Source: Nemopilema nomurai
Lineage: Eukaryota > Cnidaria > Scyphozoa > Rhizostomeae > Rhizostomatidae
Length of the DNA stretch: 64,000 nucleotides
Assembly (NCBI GenBank): GCA_003864495.1
Contig: ML133504.1
Span: 68,507-132,506 of the forward strand
Direction of reading: 5' to 3'
The notes under the pieces are model-generated. The model was not told where the DNA came from. It searched no databases and saw nothing but the letters and a program-made list of their open reading frames with translations. The position numbers were made by a program, and so were the translations under genes. Below are positions 12,986 to 26,314 of the stretch, piece after piece. Position 1 is the first letter of the stretch. Every line of letters starts with the position of its first letter.

Positions 12986-14619
12986 TTCTAGCCTCGTTTA
13001 TGTCATAGCCTCGTTGTCCTCCTAGCCTCGTTTCCATGCTAGCCTCGTTTCTACGGAAGCCTCGTTTTGGTTCTAAAAGCCCTAGCCTCGTTTCCATGCT
13101 AGCCTCGTTTATATGCTGAAAGCCCTAGCCTCGTTTATGTCATAGCTTCGTTTTCATCGTAGCTTCGTTTTCATGCTAGTCTCGTTTTGGTTCTAAAAGC
13201 CCTAGCCATTTTTTCGTCCCATCCTCGATTCCATGGAAGCCTCGTTTTGGTGCTAAAGCCCTAGCCTTTTTTTGTCCTAGCCTCGTTTCCATGCTAGCCT
13301 CGTTTTCGTCCAAGCCTCGTTTCAATGCAAGCCTCGTTTCCAAGCAAGCCACGTTTTGGTATTAAAGCCCTAGCCTTCTTCTCCCTCTAGCTTTGTTTCC
13401 CAGCTAGCCTCGTTTAGGTGCTAAAAGCCCTAGCCTCGTTTTCGTCCTAGCCTCGTTTCCATGCTAGCCTTGTTAAATTGCTAAAAGCTCTACCCTCGTT
13501 TATGTAATAGCCTCGTTTTCATCGTAGCATCGTCTCCGTGCTAGCCTCGTTTTGGTGCTAAAAGCCTTAGCCTCGTTTCCATGCTAACCTCGTTTAGATG
13601 GTGAAAGCCTTAGCCTCGTTTTCATCCTACTCTCTTTTAGATGCTAGCCTTGTTAAGGTGCTAAAAGTTCTAGCCTCGTTTATGTAATAGCCTCGTTTTC
13701 ATCGTAGCATCGTCTCCGTGCTAGCCTCGTTTAGGTGCTAAAAGCCTTAGCCTCGTTTCCATGCTAACCTCGTTTTGGTTCTAAAAGCCCTAGCCTCTTA
13801 CGTCCTAGCCTCGTTTCCAAGCAAGCCACGTTTTGGTATTAAAGCCCTAGCCTCGTTTTCGTCCTAGCCTCTTTTCCATGCTAGCCTCGTTAAGGTGCTA
13901 AAAGTTCTAGCCTCTTTATGTCATAGCCTCGTTTTCATCGTAGCCTCGTTTTCATACTAGTCTCGTTTTGATTCTAAAAGCCCTAGCCTCTTTTTCGTCC
14001 TAGCCTCGTTTCCATGCTAGCCTTGTTTTCGTCCAAGCCTCGTTTCCATGCTAGCCTCGTTTTCCTCCTAGCCTCGAATCCATGTTAGCCTCGTTTCTAC
14101 GGAAGCCTCGTTTTGGTTCTAAAAGCCCTAGCATCGTTTCCATGCTAGCCTTGTTTAGATGCTGTAAGCCCTAGCCTCGTTTATGTCATAGCTTCGTTTT
14201 CATCGTAGCCTCATTTTCATGCTAGTCTCGTTTTGGTTCTAAAAGCCCTAGCCTCGTTTTCGTCCTAGCCTCTCTTAGATGCTTGCCTCGTTAAGGTGCT
14301 AAAAGTTCAAGCCTCGTTTATGTCATAGCCTTGTTTTCATTGTAGCCTCGTTTTCATACTAGTCTCGTTTTGGTTCTAAAAGCTCTAGCCTCTTTTTCGT
14401 CCTAGCCTCTTTTCAATACAAGCCACGTTTTGGTGCTAAAAGCCCTAGCCTCCTTTTCGTCCAAACCTCGTTTCCGTGCTAAAAGCCTTAGCCTCTTTTT
14501 GTTCTAGCCTCGTTTCCATGCTAGCCTTGTTTTCGTCCTAGCCTGGTTTCCATGCAAGCCTTGTTTTGGTTCTAAAGCCCGAGCCTCGTTTCCGGTTTTT
14601 TTCTAGCCTTCTCTCCATG
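12986..14619 (+). repeat. Satellite mosaic leading to telomere cassette 3
   Basis: Begins as a partial third copy of the 2.52-kb unit (to about 13,160). It then passes through a TTTCCCAGC-containing segment near 13,400 and the AAGCTCTACCCTCG segment near 13,485. From about 13,670 it parallels the sequence that precedes islands 1, 2 and 4. It ends with the conserved island leader, which contains TTTCCGGTTTTTTTC. Confidence 0.85.
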
Positions 14620-14710
14620 CCCTAACCCTAACCCTAACCCCAAACCCTAACCCTAACCCTAACCCTAACCCCAAACCCTAACCCCAACCCCAAACCCTAA
14701 CCCTAACCCT
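14620..14710 (+). repeat. Telomere-like island 3
   Basis: 91 bp, the longest island. It has an extra CCCTAA stretch and the pattern CCCCAACCCCAAACCC, shared with island 4. The leader and trailer are conserved, with TTTTGTGACAAAAAGCC in place of the more common TTTTGTTACAAAAAGCC. Confidence 0.93.
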
Positions 14711-16592
14711 AGCCTTATTTTCGTCCTAGTCCGTTTTGTGACAAAAAGCCCTAGCCTCGCTTTCGTCCTAGCCTTGTTTCCATGCTAGCCTCGTTTCAAT
14801 CCAAGCCTCGTTTTGGTGCTAAAAATCACTAGCCTCGTTTGCATGCTAGCTTCGTTTCCATGCAAGCCTTGTTTTGGTGCAAAAAGCCCTAGCCTCTTTT
14901 TTGTCCTAGCCTCGTTTCCATGGTAACCTTGTTTTCGTCCTAGCCTCGTTTCCGTGCTGGCCTCGTTTTGGTGCTAAAAGCTCTAGCCTCATTTCCATAC
15001 TAGCTTCGTTTATATGCTGAAAGCCCTAGCCTCGTTTTCGTCCTAGCCTCTTTTCCATGCTAGCCTCGTTAAGGTGCTAAAAGTTCTAGCCTCGTTTATG
15101 TCATAGCCTTTTTTCATCGTAGCCTCGTTTTCATGCTAGTCTCGTTTTGATTCTAAAAGCCCTAGCCTCTTTTTCGTCCTAGCCTCGTTTCCATGGAAGC
15201 GTCGTTTTGGTGCTAAAGCCCTAGCCTCTTTTTTGACCTAGCCTCTTTTCCATGCTAGCCTCGTTTTCGTCCTAGCCTCGTTTTCGTCCTAGCCTCTTTT
15301 CCGTGCTAGCCTCGTTAAGGTGCTAAAAGTTCTAGCCTCGTTTATGTCATAGCCTTTTTTCATCGTAGCCTCGTTTCCATGCCCAGCCTCGTTTTGGTGC
15401 TAAAAGCCCTAGGTTCTTACGTCCTAGCCTCGTTTCCAAGCAAGCCACGTTTTGGTATTAAAGCCCTAGCCTCGTTTTTTTCGTAGCCTTGTATCCATGC
15501 TAGCCTTGTTTTTGTGCTAAAAGTTCTAGCCTCGTTTATGTCATAGCCTTTTTTTCATCGTAGCCTCGTTTTCGTGCTAGTCTCGTTTTAGTTCTAAAAG
15601 CCCTAGCAATTTTTTCGTCCTAGCCTCGTTTCCATGCTAGCCTCGTTTTCGTCCTAGCCTCGTTTTGGTGCTAGAAGCCCTAGGCTCTTACGTCCTAGCC
15701 TCGTTTCCAAGCAAGCCACGTTTTGGTATTAAAGCCCTAGCCTCGTTTTCGTCCTAGCCTCTTTTCCATGCTAGGCTCATTAAGGTGCTAAAAGTTCTAG
15801 CCTCGTTTATGTCATAGCCTCGTTTTCATCCTAGCCTCGTTTTCATACTAGTCTCGTTTTGGTTCTAAAAGCCCTAGCCTCTTTTTCGTCCTAGCCTCGT
15901 TTCAATGCTAGCCTCGTTTTCGTGCTAGTCTCGTTTTCGTGCTAGCCTCGTTTTGGTGCTAAAAGCCCTAGCCTCGTTACCATGCTAGCCTCGTTTAGAT
16001 GCTGAAAGACCTAGCCTCGTTTTCGTCCTAGCCTCTTTTCCATGATAGCCTCGTTAAAGTGTTAAAAGCTCTAGCCTCGTTTATGTCATAGCTTCGTTTT
16101 CATCGTAGCCTCGTTTTCATGCTAGTCTCGTTTTGGTTCTAAAAGCCCTAGCCATTTTTTCGTCCCAGCCTCGATTCCATGGAAGCATCGTTTTGGTGCT
16201 AAAGCCCTACCTTTTTTTTGCCCTAGCCTCGTTTCCATGCTAGCCTCGTTTTCGTCCTAGCCTCGTTTTGGTGCTAAAAGCCCTGGGCCCTTACGTCCTA
16301 GCCTCGTTTCCAAGCAAGCCACGTTTTGGTTTTAAAGCCCTAGCCTCGTTTTCGTCCTAGCCTCTTTTCCATGCTAGCCTCGTTAAGGTGCTAAAAGTTC
16401 TAGCCTCGTTTATGTCATAGCCTCGTTTTCATCGTAGCCTCGTTTTCATACTAGTCTCGTTTTGGTTCTAAAAGCCCTAGCCTCTTTTTCGTCCTAGCCT
16501 CGTTTCCAAGCTAGCCTCGTATAGATGCTGAAAGACCTAGCCTCGTTTTCGTCCTAGCCTCTTTTCCATGCTAGCCTCGTTAAGGTGCTAAA
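14711..16592 (+). repeat. Satellite following cassette 3
   Basis: Monomer variants in the order seen after each telomere-like island: CACTAGCCTCGTTTGCATG, then the CTGGCCTCG and GCCCAGCCTCG variants, then CCTAGGTTCTTACG. The same order is found after island 4 (22,652 onward) and island 5 (26,315 onward), so this is an older copy of the 3.7-kb unit. No gene is visible. Confidence 0.85.
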
Positions 16593-18128
16593 AGCTCTAC
16601 CCTCGTTTATGTAATAGCCTCGTTTTCATCGTAGCATCGTCTCCGTGCTAGCCTCGTTTTGGTGCTAAAAGCCTTAGCCTCGTTTCCATGCTAACCTCGT
16701 TTAGATGGTGAAAGCCTTAGCCTCGTTTTCATCCTACTCTTTTTTAAATGCTAGCGTTGTTAAGGTGCTAAAAGTTCTAGCCTCGTTTATGTAATAGCCT
16801 TGTTTTCATCGTAGCATCGTCTCCATGCTAGCCTCGTTTTGGTGCTAAAAGCCTTAGCCTCGTTTTCATGCTAGTCTCGTTTTAGTTCTAAAAGCCCTAG
16901 CCGTTTTTTCGTCCTAGCCTCGTTTCCATGCTAGCCTCGTTTTCGTCCTAGCCTCGTTTTGGTGCTAAAAGCCCTAGGCTCTTACGTCCTAGCTTCGTTT
17001 CCAAGCAAGCCACGTTTTGGTATTAAAGCCCTAGCCTCGTTTTCGTCCTAGCCTCTTTTCCATGCTAGGCTCATTAAGGTGCTAAAAGTTCTAGCCTCGT
17101 TTATGTCATAGCCTCGTTTTCATCCTAGCCTCGTTTTCATACTAGTCTCGTTTTGGTTCTAAATGCCCTACCCTCTTTTTCGTCCTAGCCTCGTTTCCAT
17201 GCTAGCCTCGTTTTTGTGCTAGCCTCGTTTTCGTGCTAGCCTCCTTTTGGTGCTAAAAGCCTTAGCCTCGTTACCATGCTAGCCTCGTTTAGATGCTGAA
17301 AGACCTAGCCTCGTTTTCGTCCTAGCCTCTTTTCCATGATAGCCTCGTTAAGGTGCTAAAAGCTCTACCCTCGTTTATGTAATAGCCTCGTTTTCATCGT
17401 AGCATCGTCTCCGTGCTAGCCTCGTTTTGGTGCTAAAAGCCTTAGCCTCGTTTCCATGCTAACCTCGTTTAGATGGTGAAAGCCTTAGCCTCGTTTTCAT
17501 CCTACTCTCTTTTAAATGCTAGCGTTGTTAAGGTGCTAAAAGTTCTAGCCTCGTTTATGTAATAGCCTTGTTTTCATCGTAGCATCGTCTCCATGCTAGC
17601 CTCGTTTTGGTGCTAAAAGCCTTAGCCTCGTTTTCATGCTAGTCTCGTTTTAGTTCTAAAAGCCCTAGCCGTTTTTTCGTCCTAGCCTCGTTTCCATGCT
17701 AGCCTCGTTTTCGTCCTAGCCTCGTTTTGGTGCTAAAAGCCCTAGGCTCTTACGTCCTTGCCTCGTTTCCAAGCAAGCCACGTTTTGGTATTAAAGCCCT
17801 AGCCTCGTTTTCGTCCTAGCCTCTTTTCCATGCTAGGCTCATTAAGGTGCTAAAAGTTCTAGCCTCGTTTATGTCATAGCCTCGTTTTCATCCTAGCCTC
17901 GTTTTCATACTAGTCTCGTTTTGATTCTAAAAGCCCTAGCCTCTTTTTCGTCCTAGCCTCGTTTCCATGCTAGCCTCGTTTTCGTGCTAGCCTCGTTTTC
18001 GTGCTAGCCTCGTTTTGGTGCTAAAAGCCCTAGCCTCGTTACCATGCTAGCCTCGTTTAGATGCTGAAAGACCTAGCCTCGTTTTCGTCCTAGCCTCTTT
18101 TCCATGATAGCCTCGTTAAGGTGTTAAA
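16593..18128 (+). repeat. 768-bp tandem duplication
   Basis: The AGCTCTACCCTCG anchor occurs at about 16,593 and 17,361 and, in altered form, at 18,129, each 768 bp apart. The two units share the order of variants, including GTTGTTAAGGTG and CCGTTTTTTCGTCC. They differ at scattered bases, for example near 17,164 and 17,926 (GGTTCTAAATGCC against GATTCTAAAAGCC). Similar single copies occur near 24,526 and 28,252. Confidence 0.85.
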
Positions 18129-19320
18129 AGCTCTAACCTCGTTTATGTCATAGCTTCGTTTTCATTGTAGCCTCGTTTTCATGCTAGTCTCGTTTTGGTT
18201 CTAAAAGCCCTAGCCATTTTTTCGTCCCAGCCTCGATTCCATGGAAGCCTCGTTTTGGTGCTAAAGCCCTACCTTTTTTTGCCCTAGCCTCGTTTCCATG
18301 CTAGCCTCGTTTTCGTCCTAGCCTCGTTTTGGTGCTAAAAGCCCTGGGCTCTTACGTCCTAGCCTCGTTTCCAAGCAAGCCACGTTTTGGTTTTAAAGCC
18401 CTAGCCTCGTTTTCGTCATAGCCTCTTTTCCATGCTAGCCTCGTTAAGGTGCTAAAAGTTCTAGCCTCGTTTATGTTCTAGCCTCTTTTCCATGCTAGCC
18501 TTGTTTTCGTCCAAGCCTCGTTTCCATGCAATCCTCGTTTTCGTCCTAGCCTCGTTTTGGTGCTAAAAGCCCTAGGCTCTTACGTCCTAGCCTCGTTTCC
18601 AAGCAAGCCACGTTTTGGTATTAAAGCCCTAGCCTCGTTTTCGTCCTAGCCTCTTTTCCATGCTAGGCTCATTAAGGTGCTAAAAGTTCTAGCCTCGTTT
18701 ATGTCATAGCCTCGTTTTCATCCTAGCCTCGTTTTCATACTAGTCTCGTTTTGATTCTAAAAGCCCTAGCCTCTTTTTCGTCCTAGCCTCGTTTCCATGC
18801 TAGCCTCGTTTTCGTGCTAGCCTCGTTTTCGTGCTAGCCTCGTTTTGGTGCTAAAAGCCTTAGCCTCGTTACCATGCTAGCCTCGTTTAGATGCTGAAAG
18901 ACCTAGCCTCGTTTTCGTCCTAGCCTCTTTTCCATGATAGCCTCGTTAAGGTGCTAAAAGTTCTAGCCTCGTTTATGTCATAGCCTCGTTGTCCTCCTAG
19001 CCTCGTTTCCATGCTAGCCTCGTTTCTACGGAAGCCTCGTTTTGGTTCTAAAAGCCCTAGCCTCGTTTCCATGCTAGCCTCGTTTATATGCTGAAAGCCC
19101 TAGCCTCGTTTATGTCATAGCTTCGTTTTCATCGTAGCCTCGTTTTCATGCTAGTCTCGTTTTGGTTCTAAAAGCCCTAGCCATTTTTTCGTCCATCCTC
19201 GATTCCATGGAAGCCTCGTTTTGGTGCTAAAGCCCTAGCCTTTTTTTGTCCTAGCCTCGTTTCCATGCTAGCCTCGTTTTCGTCCAAGCCTCGTTTCAAT
19301 GCAAGCCTCGTTTCCAAGCA
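18129..19320 (+). repeat. Satellite mosaic
   Basis: Monomer variants related to the 9.5-10.5 kb and 12.5-13.3 kb parts of the array, including the GTTGTCCTCC and TTTCTACGG variants near 18,990-19,030. There is no telomere-like island and no gene. Confidence 0.8.
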
Positions 19321-22300
19321 AGCCACGTTTTGGTATTAAAGCCCTAGCCTTCTTCTCCTCTAGCTTTGTTTCCCAGCTAGCCTCGTTTAGGTGCTAAAAG
19401 CCCTAGCCTCGTTTTCGTCCTAGCCTTGTTTCCATGCTAGCCTTGTTAAATTGCTAAAAGCTCTACCCTCGTTTATGTAATAGCCTCGTTTTCATCGTAG
19501 CATCGTCTCCGTGCTAGCCTCGTTTTGGTGCTAAAAGCCTTAGCCTCGTTTCCATGCTAACCTCGTTTAGATGGTGAAAGCCTTAGCCTCGTTTTCATCC
19601 TACTCTCTTTTAGATGCTAGCCTTGTTTAGGTGCTAAAAGTTCTAGCCTCGTTTATGTAATAGCCTCGTTTTCATCGTAGCATCGTCTCCGTGCTAGCCT
19701 CGTTTAGGTGCTAAAAGCCTTAGCCTCGTTTCCATGCTAACCTCGTTTTGGTTCTAAAAGCCCTAGCCTCTTACGTCCTAGCCTCGTTTCCAAGCAACCC
19801 ACGTTTTGGTATTAAAGCCCTAGCCTCGTTTTCGTCCTAGCCTCTTTTCCATGCTAGCCTTGTTAAGGTGCTAAAAGTTCTAGCCTCTTTATGTCATAGC
19901 CTCGTTTTCATCGTAGCCTCGTTTTCATACTAGTCTCGTTTTGGTTCTAAAAGCCCTAGCCTCTTTTTCGTCCCATCCTCGATTCCATGGAAGCCTCGTT
20001 TTGGTGCTAAAGCCCTAGCCTTTTTTTGTCCTAGCCTCGTTTCCATGCTAGCCTCGTTTTCGTCCAAGCCTCGTTTCAATGCAAGCCTCGTTTCCAAGCA
20101 AGCCACGTTTTGGTATTAAAGCCCTAGCCTTCTTCTCCCTCTAGCTTTGTTTCCCAGCTAGCCTCGTTTAGGTGCTAAAAGCCCTAGCCTCGTTTTCGTC
20201 CTAGCCTCGTTTCCATGCTAGCCTTGTTAAATTGCTAAAAGCTCTACCCTCGTTTATGTAATAGCCTCGTTTTCATCGTAGCATCGTCTCCGTGCTAGCC
20301 TCGTTTTGGTGCTAAAAGCCTTAGCCTCGTTTCCATGCTAACCTCGTTTAGATGGTGAAAGCCTTAGCCTCGTTTTCATCCTACTCTCTTTTAGATGCTA
20401 GCCTTGTTAAGGTGCTAAAAGTTCTAGCCTCGTTTATGTAATAGCCTCGTTTTCATCGTAGCATCGTCTCCATGCTAGCCTCGTTTAGGTGCTAAAAGCC
20501 TTAGCCTCGTTTCCATGCTAACCTCGTTTTGGTTCTAAAAGCCCTAGCCTCTTACGTCCTAGCCTTGTTTCCAAGCAACCCACGTTTTGGTATTAAAGCC
20601 CTAGCCTCGTTTTCGTCCTAGCCTTGTTTCCATGCTAGCCTTGTTAAATTGCTAAAAGCTCTACCCTCGTTTATGTAATAGCCTCGTTTTCATCGTAGCA
20701 TCGTCTCCGTGCTAGCCTCGTTTTGGTGCTAAAAGCCTTAGCCTCGTTCCATGCTAACCTCGTTTAGATGGTGAAAGCCTTAGCCTCGTTTTCATCCTAC
20801 TCTCTTTTAGATGCTAGCCTTGTTTAGGTGCTAAAAGTTCTAGCCTCCTTTATGTAATAGCCTCGTTTTCATCGTAGCATCGTCTCCGTGCTAGCCTCGT
20901 TTAGGTGCTAAAAGCCTTAGCCTCGTTTCCATGCTAACCTCGTTTTGGTTCTAAAAGCCCTAGCCTCTTACGTCCTAGCCTCGTTTCCAAGCAACCCACG
21001 TTTTGGTATTAAAGCCCTAGCCTCGTTTTCGTCCTAGCCTCTTTTCCATGCTAGCCTTGTTAAGGTGCTAAAAGTTCTAGCCTCTTTATGTCATAGCCTC
21101 GTTTTCATCGTAGCCTCGTTTTCATACTAGTCTCGTTTTGGTTCTAAAGCCCTAGCCTCTTTTTCGTCCATCCTCGATTCCATGGAAGCCTCGTTTTGGT
21201 GCTAAAGCCCTAGCCTTTTTTGTCCTAGCCTCGTTTCCATGCTAGCCTCGTTTTCGTCCAAGCCTCGTTTCAATGCAAGCCTCGTTTCCAAGCAAGCCAC
21301 GTTTTGGTATTAAAGCCCTAGCCTTCTTCTCCCTCTAGCTTTGTTTCCCAGCTAGCCTCGTTTAGGTGCTAAAAGCCCTAGCCTCGTTTTCGTCCTAGCC
21401 TCGTTTCCATGCTAGCCTTGTTAAATTGCTAAAAGCTCTACCCTCGTTTATGTAATAGCCTCGTTTTCATCGTAGCATCGTCTCCGTGCTAGCCTCGTTT
21501 TGGTGCTAAAAGCCTTAGCCTCGTTTCCATGCTAACCTCGTTTAGATGGTGAAAGCCTTAGCCTCGTTTTCATCCTACTCTCTTTTAGATGCTAGCCTTG
21601 TTAAGGTGCTAAAAGTTCTAGCCTCGTTTATGTAATAGCCTCGTTTTCATCGTAGCATCGTCTCCATGCTAGCCTCGTTTAGGTGCTAAAAGCCTTAGCC
21701 TCGTTTCCATGCTAACCTCGTTTTGGTTCTAAAAGCCCTAGCCTCTTACGTCCTAGCCTTGTTTCCAAGCAACCCACGTTTTGGTATTAAAGCCCTAGCC
21801 TCGTTTTCGTCCTAGCCTCTTTTCCATGCTAGCCTTGTTAAGGTGCTAAAAGTTCTAGCCTCTTTATGTCATAGCCTCGTTTTCATCGTAGCCTCGTTTT
21901 CATACTAGTCTCGTTTTGGTTCTAAAAGCCCTAGCCTCTTTTTCGTCCTAGCCTCGTTTCCATGCTAGCCTTGTTTTCGTCCAAGCCTCGTTTCCATGCT
22001 AGCCTCGTTTTCCTCCTAGCCTCGTTTCCATGTTAGCCTCGTTTCTACGGAAGCCTCGTTTTGGTTCTAAAAGCCCTAGCATCGTTTCCATGCTAGCCTT
22101 GTTTAGATGCTGTAAGCCCTAGCCTCGTTTATGTCATAGCTTCGTTTTCATCGTAGCCTCATTTTCAAGCTAGTCTCGTTTTGGTTCTAAAAGCCCTAGC
22201 CTCGTTTTCGTCCTAGCCTCTCTTAGATGCTTGCCTCGTTAAGGTGCTAAAAGGTCTAGCCTCGTTTATGTCATAGCCTTGTTTTCATTGTAGCCTCGTT

Positions 22301-22567
22301 TTCATACTAGTCTCGTTTTGGTTCTAAAAGCTCTAGCCTCTTTTTCGTCCTAGCCTCTTTTCAATACAAGCCACGTTTTGGTGCTAAAAGCCCTAGCCTC
22401 CTTTTCGTCCAAACCTCGTTTCCGTGCTAAAAGCCTTAGCCTCTTTTTGTTCTAGCCTCGTTTCCATGCTAGCCTTGTTTTCGTCCTAGCCTGGTTTCCA
22501 TGCAAGCCTTGTTTTGGTTCTAAAGCCCGAGCCTCGTTTCCGGTTTTTTTCTAGCCTTCTTTCCATG
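19321..22567 (+). repeat. 780-bp / 1,194-bp tandem family before cassette 4
   Basis: The segment starting AGCCACGTTTTGGTATT at 19,321 recurs at 20,101 (780 bp, 13 composites of 60 bp) and again at about 21,295 (1,194 bp further). The longer spacing is explained by an extra internal duplication of about 416 bp, seen as two TTAAATTGCTAAAAGC anchors near 20,226 and 20,642. From about 21,900 the sequence becomes the standard approach to a telomere-like island. Confidence 0.85.
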
Positions 22568-22651
22568 CCCTAACCCTAACCCTAACCCCAAACCCTAACC
22601 CTAACCCTAACCCAAACCCTAACCCCAACCCCAAACCCTAACCCTAACCCT
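22568..22651 (+). repeat. Telomere-like island 4
   Basis: 84 bp, closest to island 3: it shares CCCCAACCCC and the TGTGACAAAAAG trailer. One C is missing from a CCCC run and one CCCTAA unit fewer is present. Confidence 0.93.
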
Positions 22652-25600
22652 AGCCTTATTTTCGTCCTAGCCCGTTTTGTGACAAAAAGCCCTAGCCTCG
22701 TTTTCGTCCTAGCCTTGTTTCCATGCTAGCCTCGTTTCAATCCAAGCCTCGTTTTGGTGCTAAAAATCACTAGCCTCGTTTGCATGCTAGCTTCGTTTCC
22801 ATGCAAGCCTTGTTTTGGTGCAAAAAGCATTAGCCTCTTTTTTGTCCTAGCCTCGTTTCCAAGGTAACCTTGTTTTCGTCCTAGCCTCGTTTCCGTGCTG
22901 GCCTCGTTTTGGTGCTAAAAGCTCTAGCCTCATTTCCATGCTAGCTTCGTTTATATGCTGAAAGCCCTAGCCTCGTTTTCGTCCTAGCCTCTTTTCCATG
23001 CTAGCCTCGTTAAGGTGCTAAAAGTTCTAGCCTCGTTTATGTCATAGCCTTTTTTATCGTAGCCTCGTTTTCATGCTAGTCTCGTTTTGGTTCTAAAAGC
23101 CCTAGCCTCTTTTTCGTCCTAGCCTCGTTTCCATGGAAGCCTCGTTTTGGTGCTAAAGCCCTAGCCTCTTTTTTGACCTAGCCTCTTTTCCATGCTAGCC
23201 TCGTTTTCGTCCTAGCCTCGTTTTCGTCCTAGCCTCTTTTCCGTGCTAGCCTCGTTAAGGTGCTAAAAGTTCTAGCCTCGTTTATTTCATAGCCTTTTTT
23301 CATCGTAGCCTCGTTTCCATGCCCAGCCTCGTTTTGGTGCTAAAAGCCCTAGGTTCTTACGTCCTAGCCTCGTTTCCAAGCAAGCCACGTTTTGGTATTA
23401 AAGCCCTAGCCTCGTTTTTTTCGTAGCCTTGTATCCATGCTAGCCTTGTTTTTGTGCTAAAAGTTCTAGCCTCGTTTATGTCATAGCCTTTTTTCATCGT
23501 AGCCTCGTTTTCGTGCTAGTCTCGTTTTAGTTCTAAAAGCCCTAGCAATTTTTTCGTCCTAGCCTCGTTTCCATGCTAGCCTCGTTTTCGTCCTAGCCTC
23601 GTTTTGGTGCTAGAAGCCCTAGGCTCTTACGTCCTAGCCTCGTTTCCAAGCAAGCCACGTTTTGGTATTAAAGCCCTAGCCTCGTTTTCGTCCTAGCCTC
23701 TTTTCCATGCTAGGCTCATTAAGGTGCTAAAAGTTCTAGCCTCGTTTATGTCATAGCCTCGTTTTCATCCTAGCCTCGTTTTCATACTAGTCTCGTTTTG
23801 GTTCTAAAAGCCCTAGCCTCTTTTCGTCCTAGCCTCGTTTCAATGCTAGCCTCGTTTTCGTGCTAGCCTCGTTTTCGTGCTAGCCTCGTTTTGGTGCTAA
23901 AAGCCCTAGCCTCGTTACCATGCTAGCCTCGTTTAGATGCTGAAAGACCTAGCCTCGTTTTCGTCCTAGCCTCTTTTCCATGATAGCCTCGTTAAGGTGT
24001 TAAAAGCTCTAGCCTCGTTTATGTCATAGCTTCGTTTTCATCGTAGCCTCGTTTTCATGCTAGTCTCGTTTTGGTTCTAAAAGCCCTAGCCATTTTTTCG
24101 TCCCAGCCTCGATTCCATGGAAGCATCGTTTGGTGCTAAAGCCCTACCTTTTTTTGCCCTAGCCTCGTTTCCATGCTAGCCTCGTTTTCGTCCTAGCCTC
24201 GTTTTGGTGCTAAAAGCCCTGGGCCCTTACGTCCTAGCCTCGTTTCCAAGCAAGCCACGTTTTGGTTTTAAAGCCCTAGCCTCGTTTTCGTCCTAGCCTC
24301 TTTTCCATGCTAGCCTCGTTAAGGTGCTAAAAGTTCTAGCCTCGTTTATGTCATAGCCTCGTTTCATCGTAGCCTCGTTTTCATACTAGTCTCGTTTTGG
24401 TTCTAAAAGCCCTAGCCTCTTTTTCGTCCTAGCCTCGTTTCCAAGCTAGCCTCGTTTAGATGCTGAAAGACCTAGCCTCGTTTTCGTCCTAGCCTCTTTT
24501 CCATGCTAGCCTCGTTAAGGTGCTAAAAGCTCTACCCTCGTTTATGTAATAGCCTCGTTTTCATCGTAGCATCGTCTCCGTGCTAGCCTCGTTTTGGTGC
24601 TAAAAGCCTTAGCCTCGTTTCCATGCTAACCTCGTTTAGATGGTGAAAGCCTTAGCCTCGTTTTCATCCTACTCTCTTTTAAATGCTAGCGTTGTTAAGG
24701 TGCTAAAAGTTCTAGCCTCGTTTATGTAATAGCCTTGTTTTCATCGTAGCATCGTCTCCATGCTAGCCTCGTTTTGGTGCTAAAAGCCTTAGCCTCGTTT
24801 TCATGCTAGTCTCGTTTTAGTTCTAAAAGCCCTAGCCGTTTTTTCGTCCTAGCCTCGTTTCCATGCTAGCCTCGTTTTCGTCCTAGCCTCGTTTTGGTGC
24901 TAAAAGCCCTAGGCTCTTACGTCCTTGCCTCGTTTCCAAGCAAGCCACGTTTTAGTATTAAAGCCCTAGCCTCGTTTTCGTCCTAGCCTCTTTTCCATCC
25001 TAGGCTCATTAAGGTGCTAAAAGTTCTAGCCTCGTTTATGTCATAGCCTCGTTTTCATCCTAGCCTCGTTTTCATACTAGTCTCGTTTTGATTCTAAAGC
25101 CCTAGCCTCTTTTTCGTCCAAGCCTCGTTTCCATGCTAGCCTCGTTTTCGTGCTAGCCTCGTTTTCGTGCTAGCCTCGTTTTGGTGCTAAAAGCCCTAGC
25201 CTCGTTAACATGCTAGCCTCGTTTAGATGCTGAAAGACCTAGCCTCGTTTTCGTCCTAGCCTCTTTTCCATGATAGCCTCGTTAAGGTGTTAAAAGCTTT
25301 AGCCTCGTTTATGTAATAGCCTCGTTTTCATCGTAGCATCGTCTCCGTGCTAGCCTCGTTTTGGTGCTAAAAGCCTTAGCCTCGTTTCCATGCTAACCTC
25401 GTTTTGGTTCTAAAAGCCCTAGCCTCTTACGTCCTAGCCTCGTTTCCAAGCAAGCCACGTTTTGGTATTAAAGCCCTAGCCTCGTTTTCGTCCTAGCCTC
25501 TTTTCCATGCTAGCCTCGTTAAGGTGCTAAAAGTTCTAGCCTCTTTATGTCATAGCCTCGTTTTCATCGTAGCCTCGTTTCATACTAGTCTCGTTTTGGT

Positions 25601-26247
25601 TCTAAAAGCCCTAGCCTCTTTTTCGTCCTAGCCTCGTTTCCATGCTAGCCTTGTTTTCGTCCAAGCCTCGTTTCCATGCTAACCTCGTTTTCCTCCTAGC
25701 CTTGTTTCCATGTTAGCCTCGTTTCTACGGAAGCCTCGTTTTGGTTCTAAAAGCCCTAGCATCGTTTCCATGCTAGCCTTGTTTAGATGCTGTAAGCCCT
25801 AGCCTCGTTTATGTCATAGCTTCGTTTTCATCGTAGCCTCATTTTCATGCTAGTCTCGTTTTGGTTCTAAAAGCCCTAGCCTCGTTTTCGTCCTAGCCTC
25901 TCTTAGATGCTAGCCTCGTTAAGGTGCTAAAAGTTCTAGCCTCGTTTATGTCATAGCCTTGTTTTCATTGTAGCCTCGTTTTCATACTAGCCTCGTTTTG
26001 GTTCTAAAAGCTCTAGCCTCTTTTTCGTCCTAGCCTCTTTTCAATACAAGCCACGTTTTGGTGCTAAAAGCCCTAGCCTCCTTTTCGTCCAAACCTCGTT
26101 TACGTGCTAAAAGCCTTAGCCTCTTTTTGTTCTAGCCTCGTTTCCATGCTAGCCTTGTTTTCGTCCTAGCCTGGTTTCCATGCAAGCCTTGTTTTTGATC
26201 TAAAGCCCGAGCCTCGTTTCCGGTTTTTTTCTAGCCTTCTTTCCATG
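22568..26247 (+). repeat. 3.67-kb higher-order repeat, copy 1
   Basis: Measured from island start to island start, this unit is 3,680 bp. The next unit (26,248-29,911) repeats the same order of variants. Within it, the CCTAGGTTCTTACG marker near 23,350 matches the one near 27,070 at an offset of 3,720 bp. The 40-bp difference reflects extra monomers near 26,895-26,960 in copy 2 and losses elsewhere. Confidence 0.9.
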
Positions 26248-26314
26248 CCCTAACCCTAACCCCAAACCCTAACCCTAACCCCAAACCCTAACCCCAAACC
26301 CTAACCCTAACCCT
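26248..26314 (+). repeat. Telomere-like island 5
   Basis: 67 bp. It belongs to the subgroup of islands 5-7, with CCCTAACCCTAACCCCAAACCC at the start and a TTTTGTTACAAAAAG trailer. It is one CCCTAA unit shorter than islands 6 and 7. Confidence 0.93.
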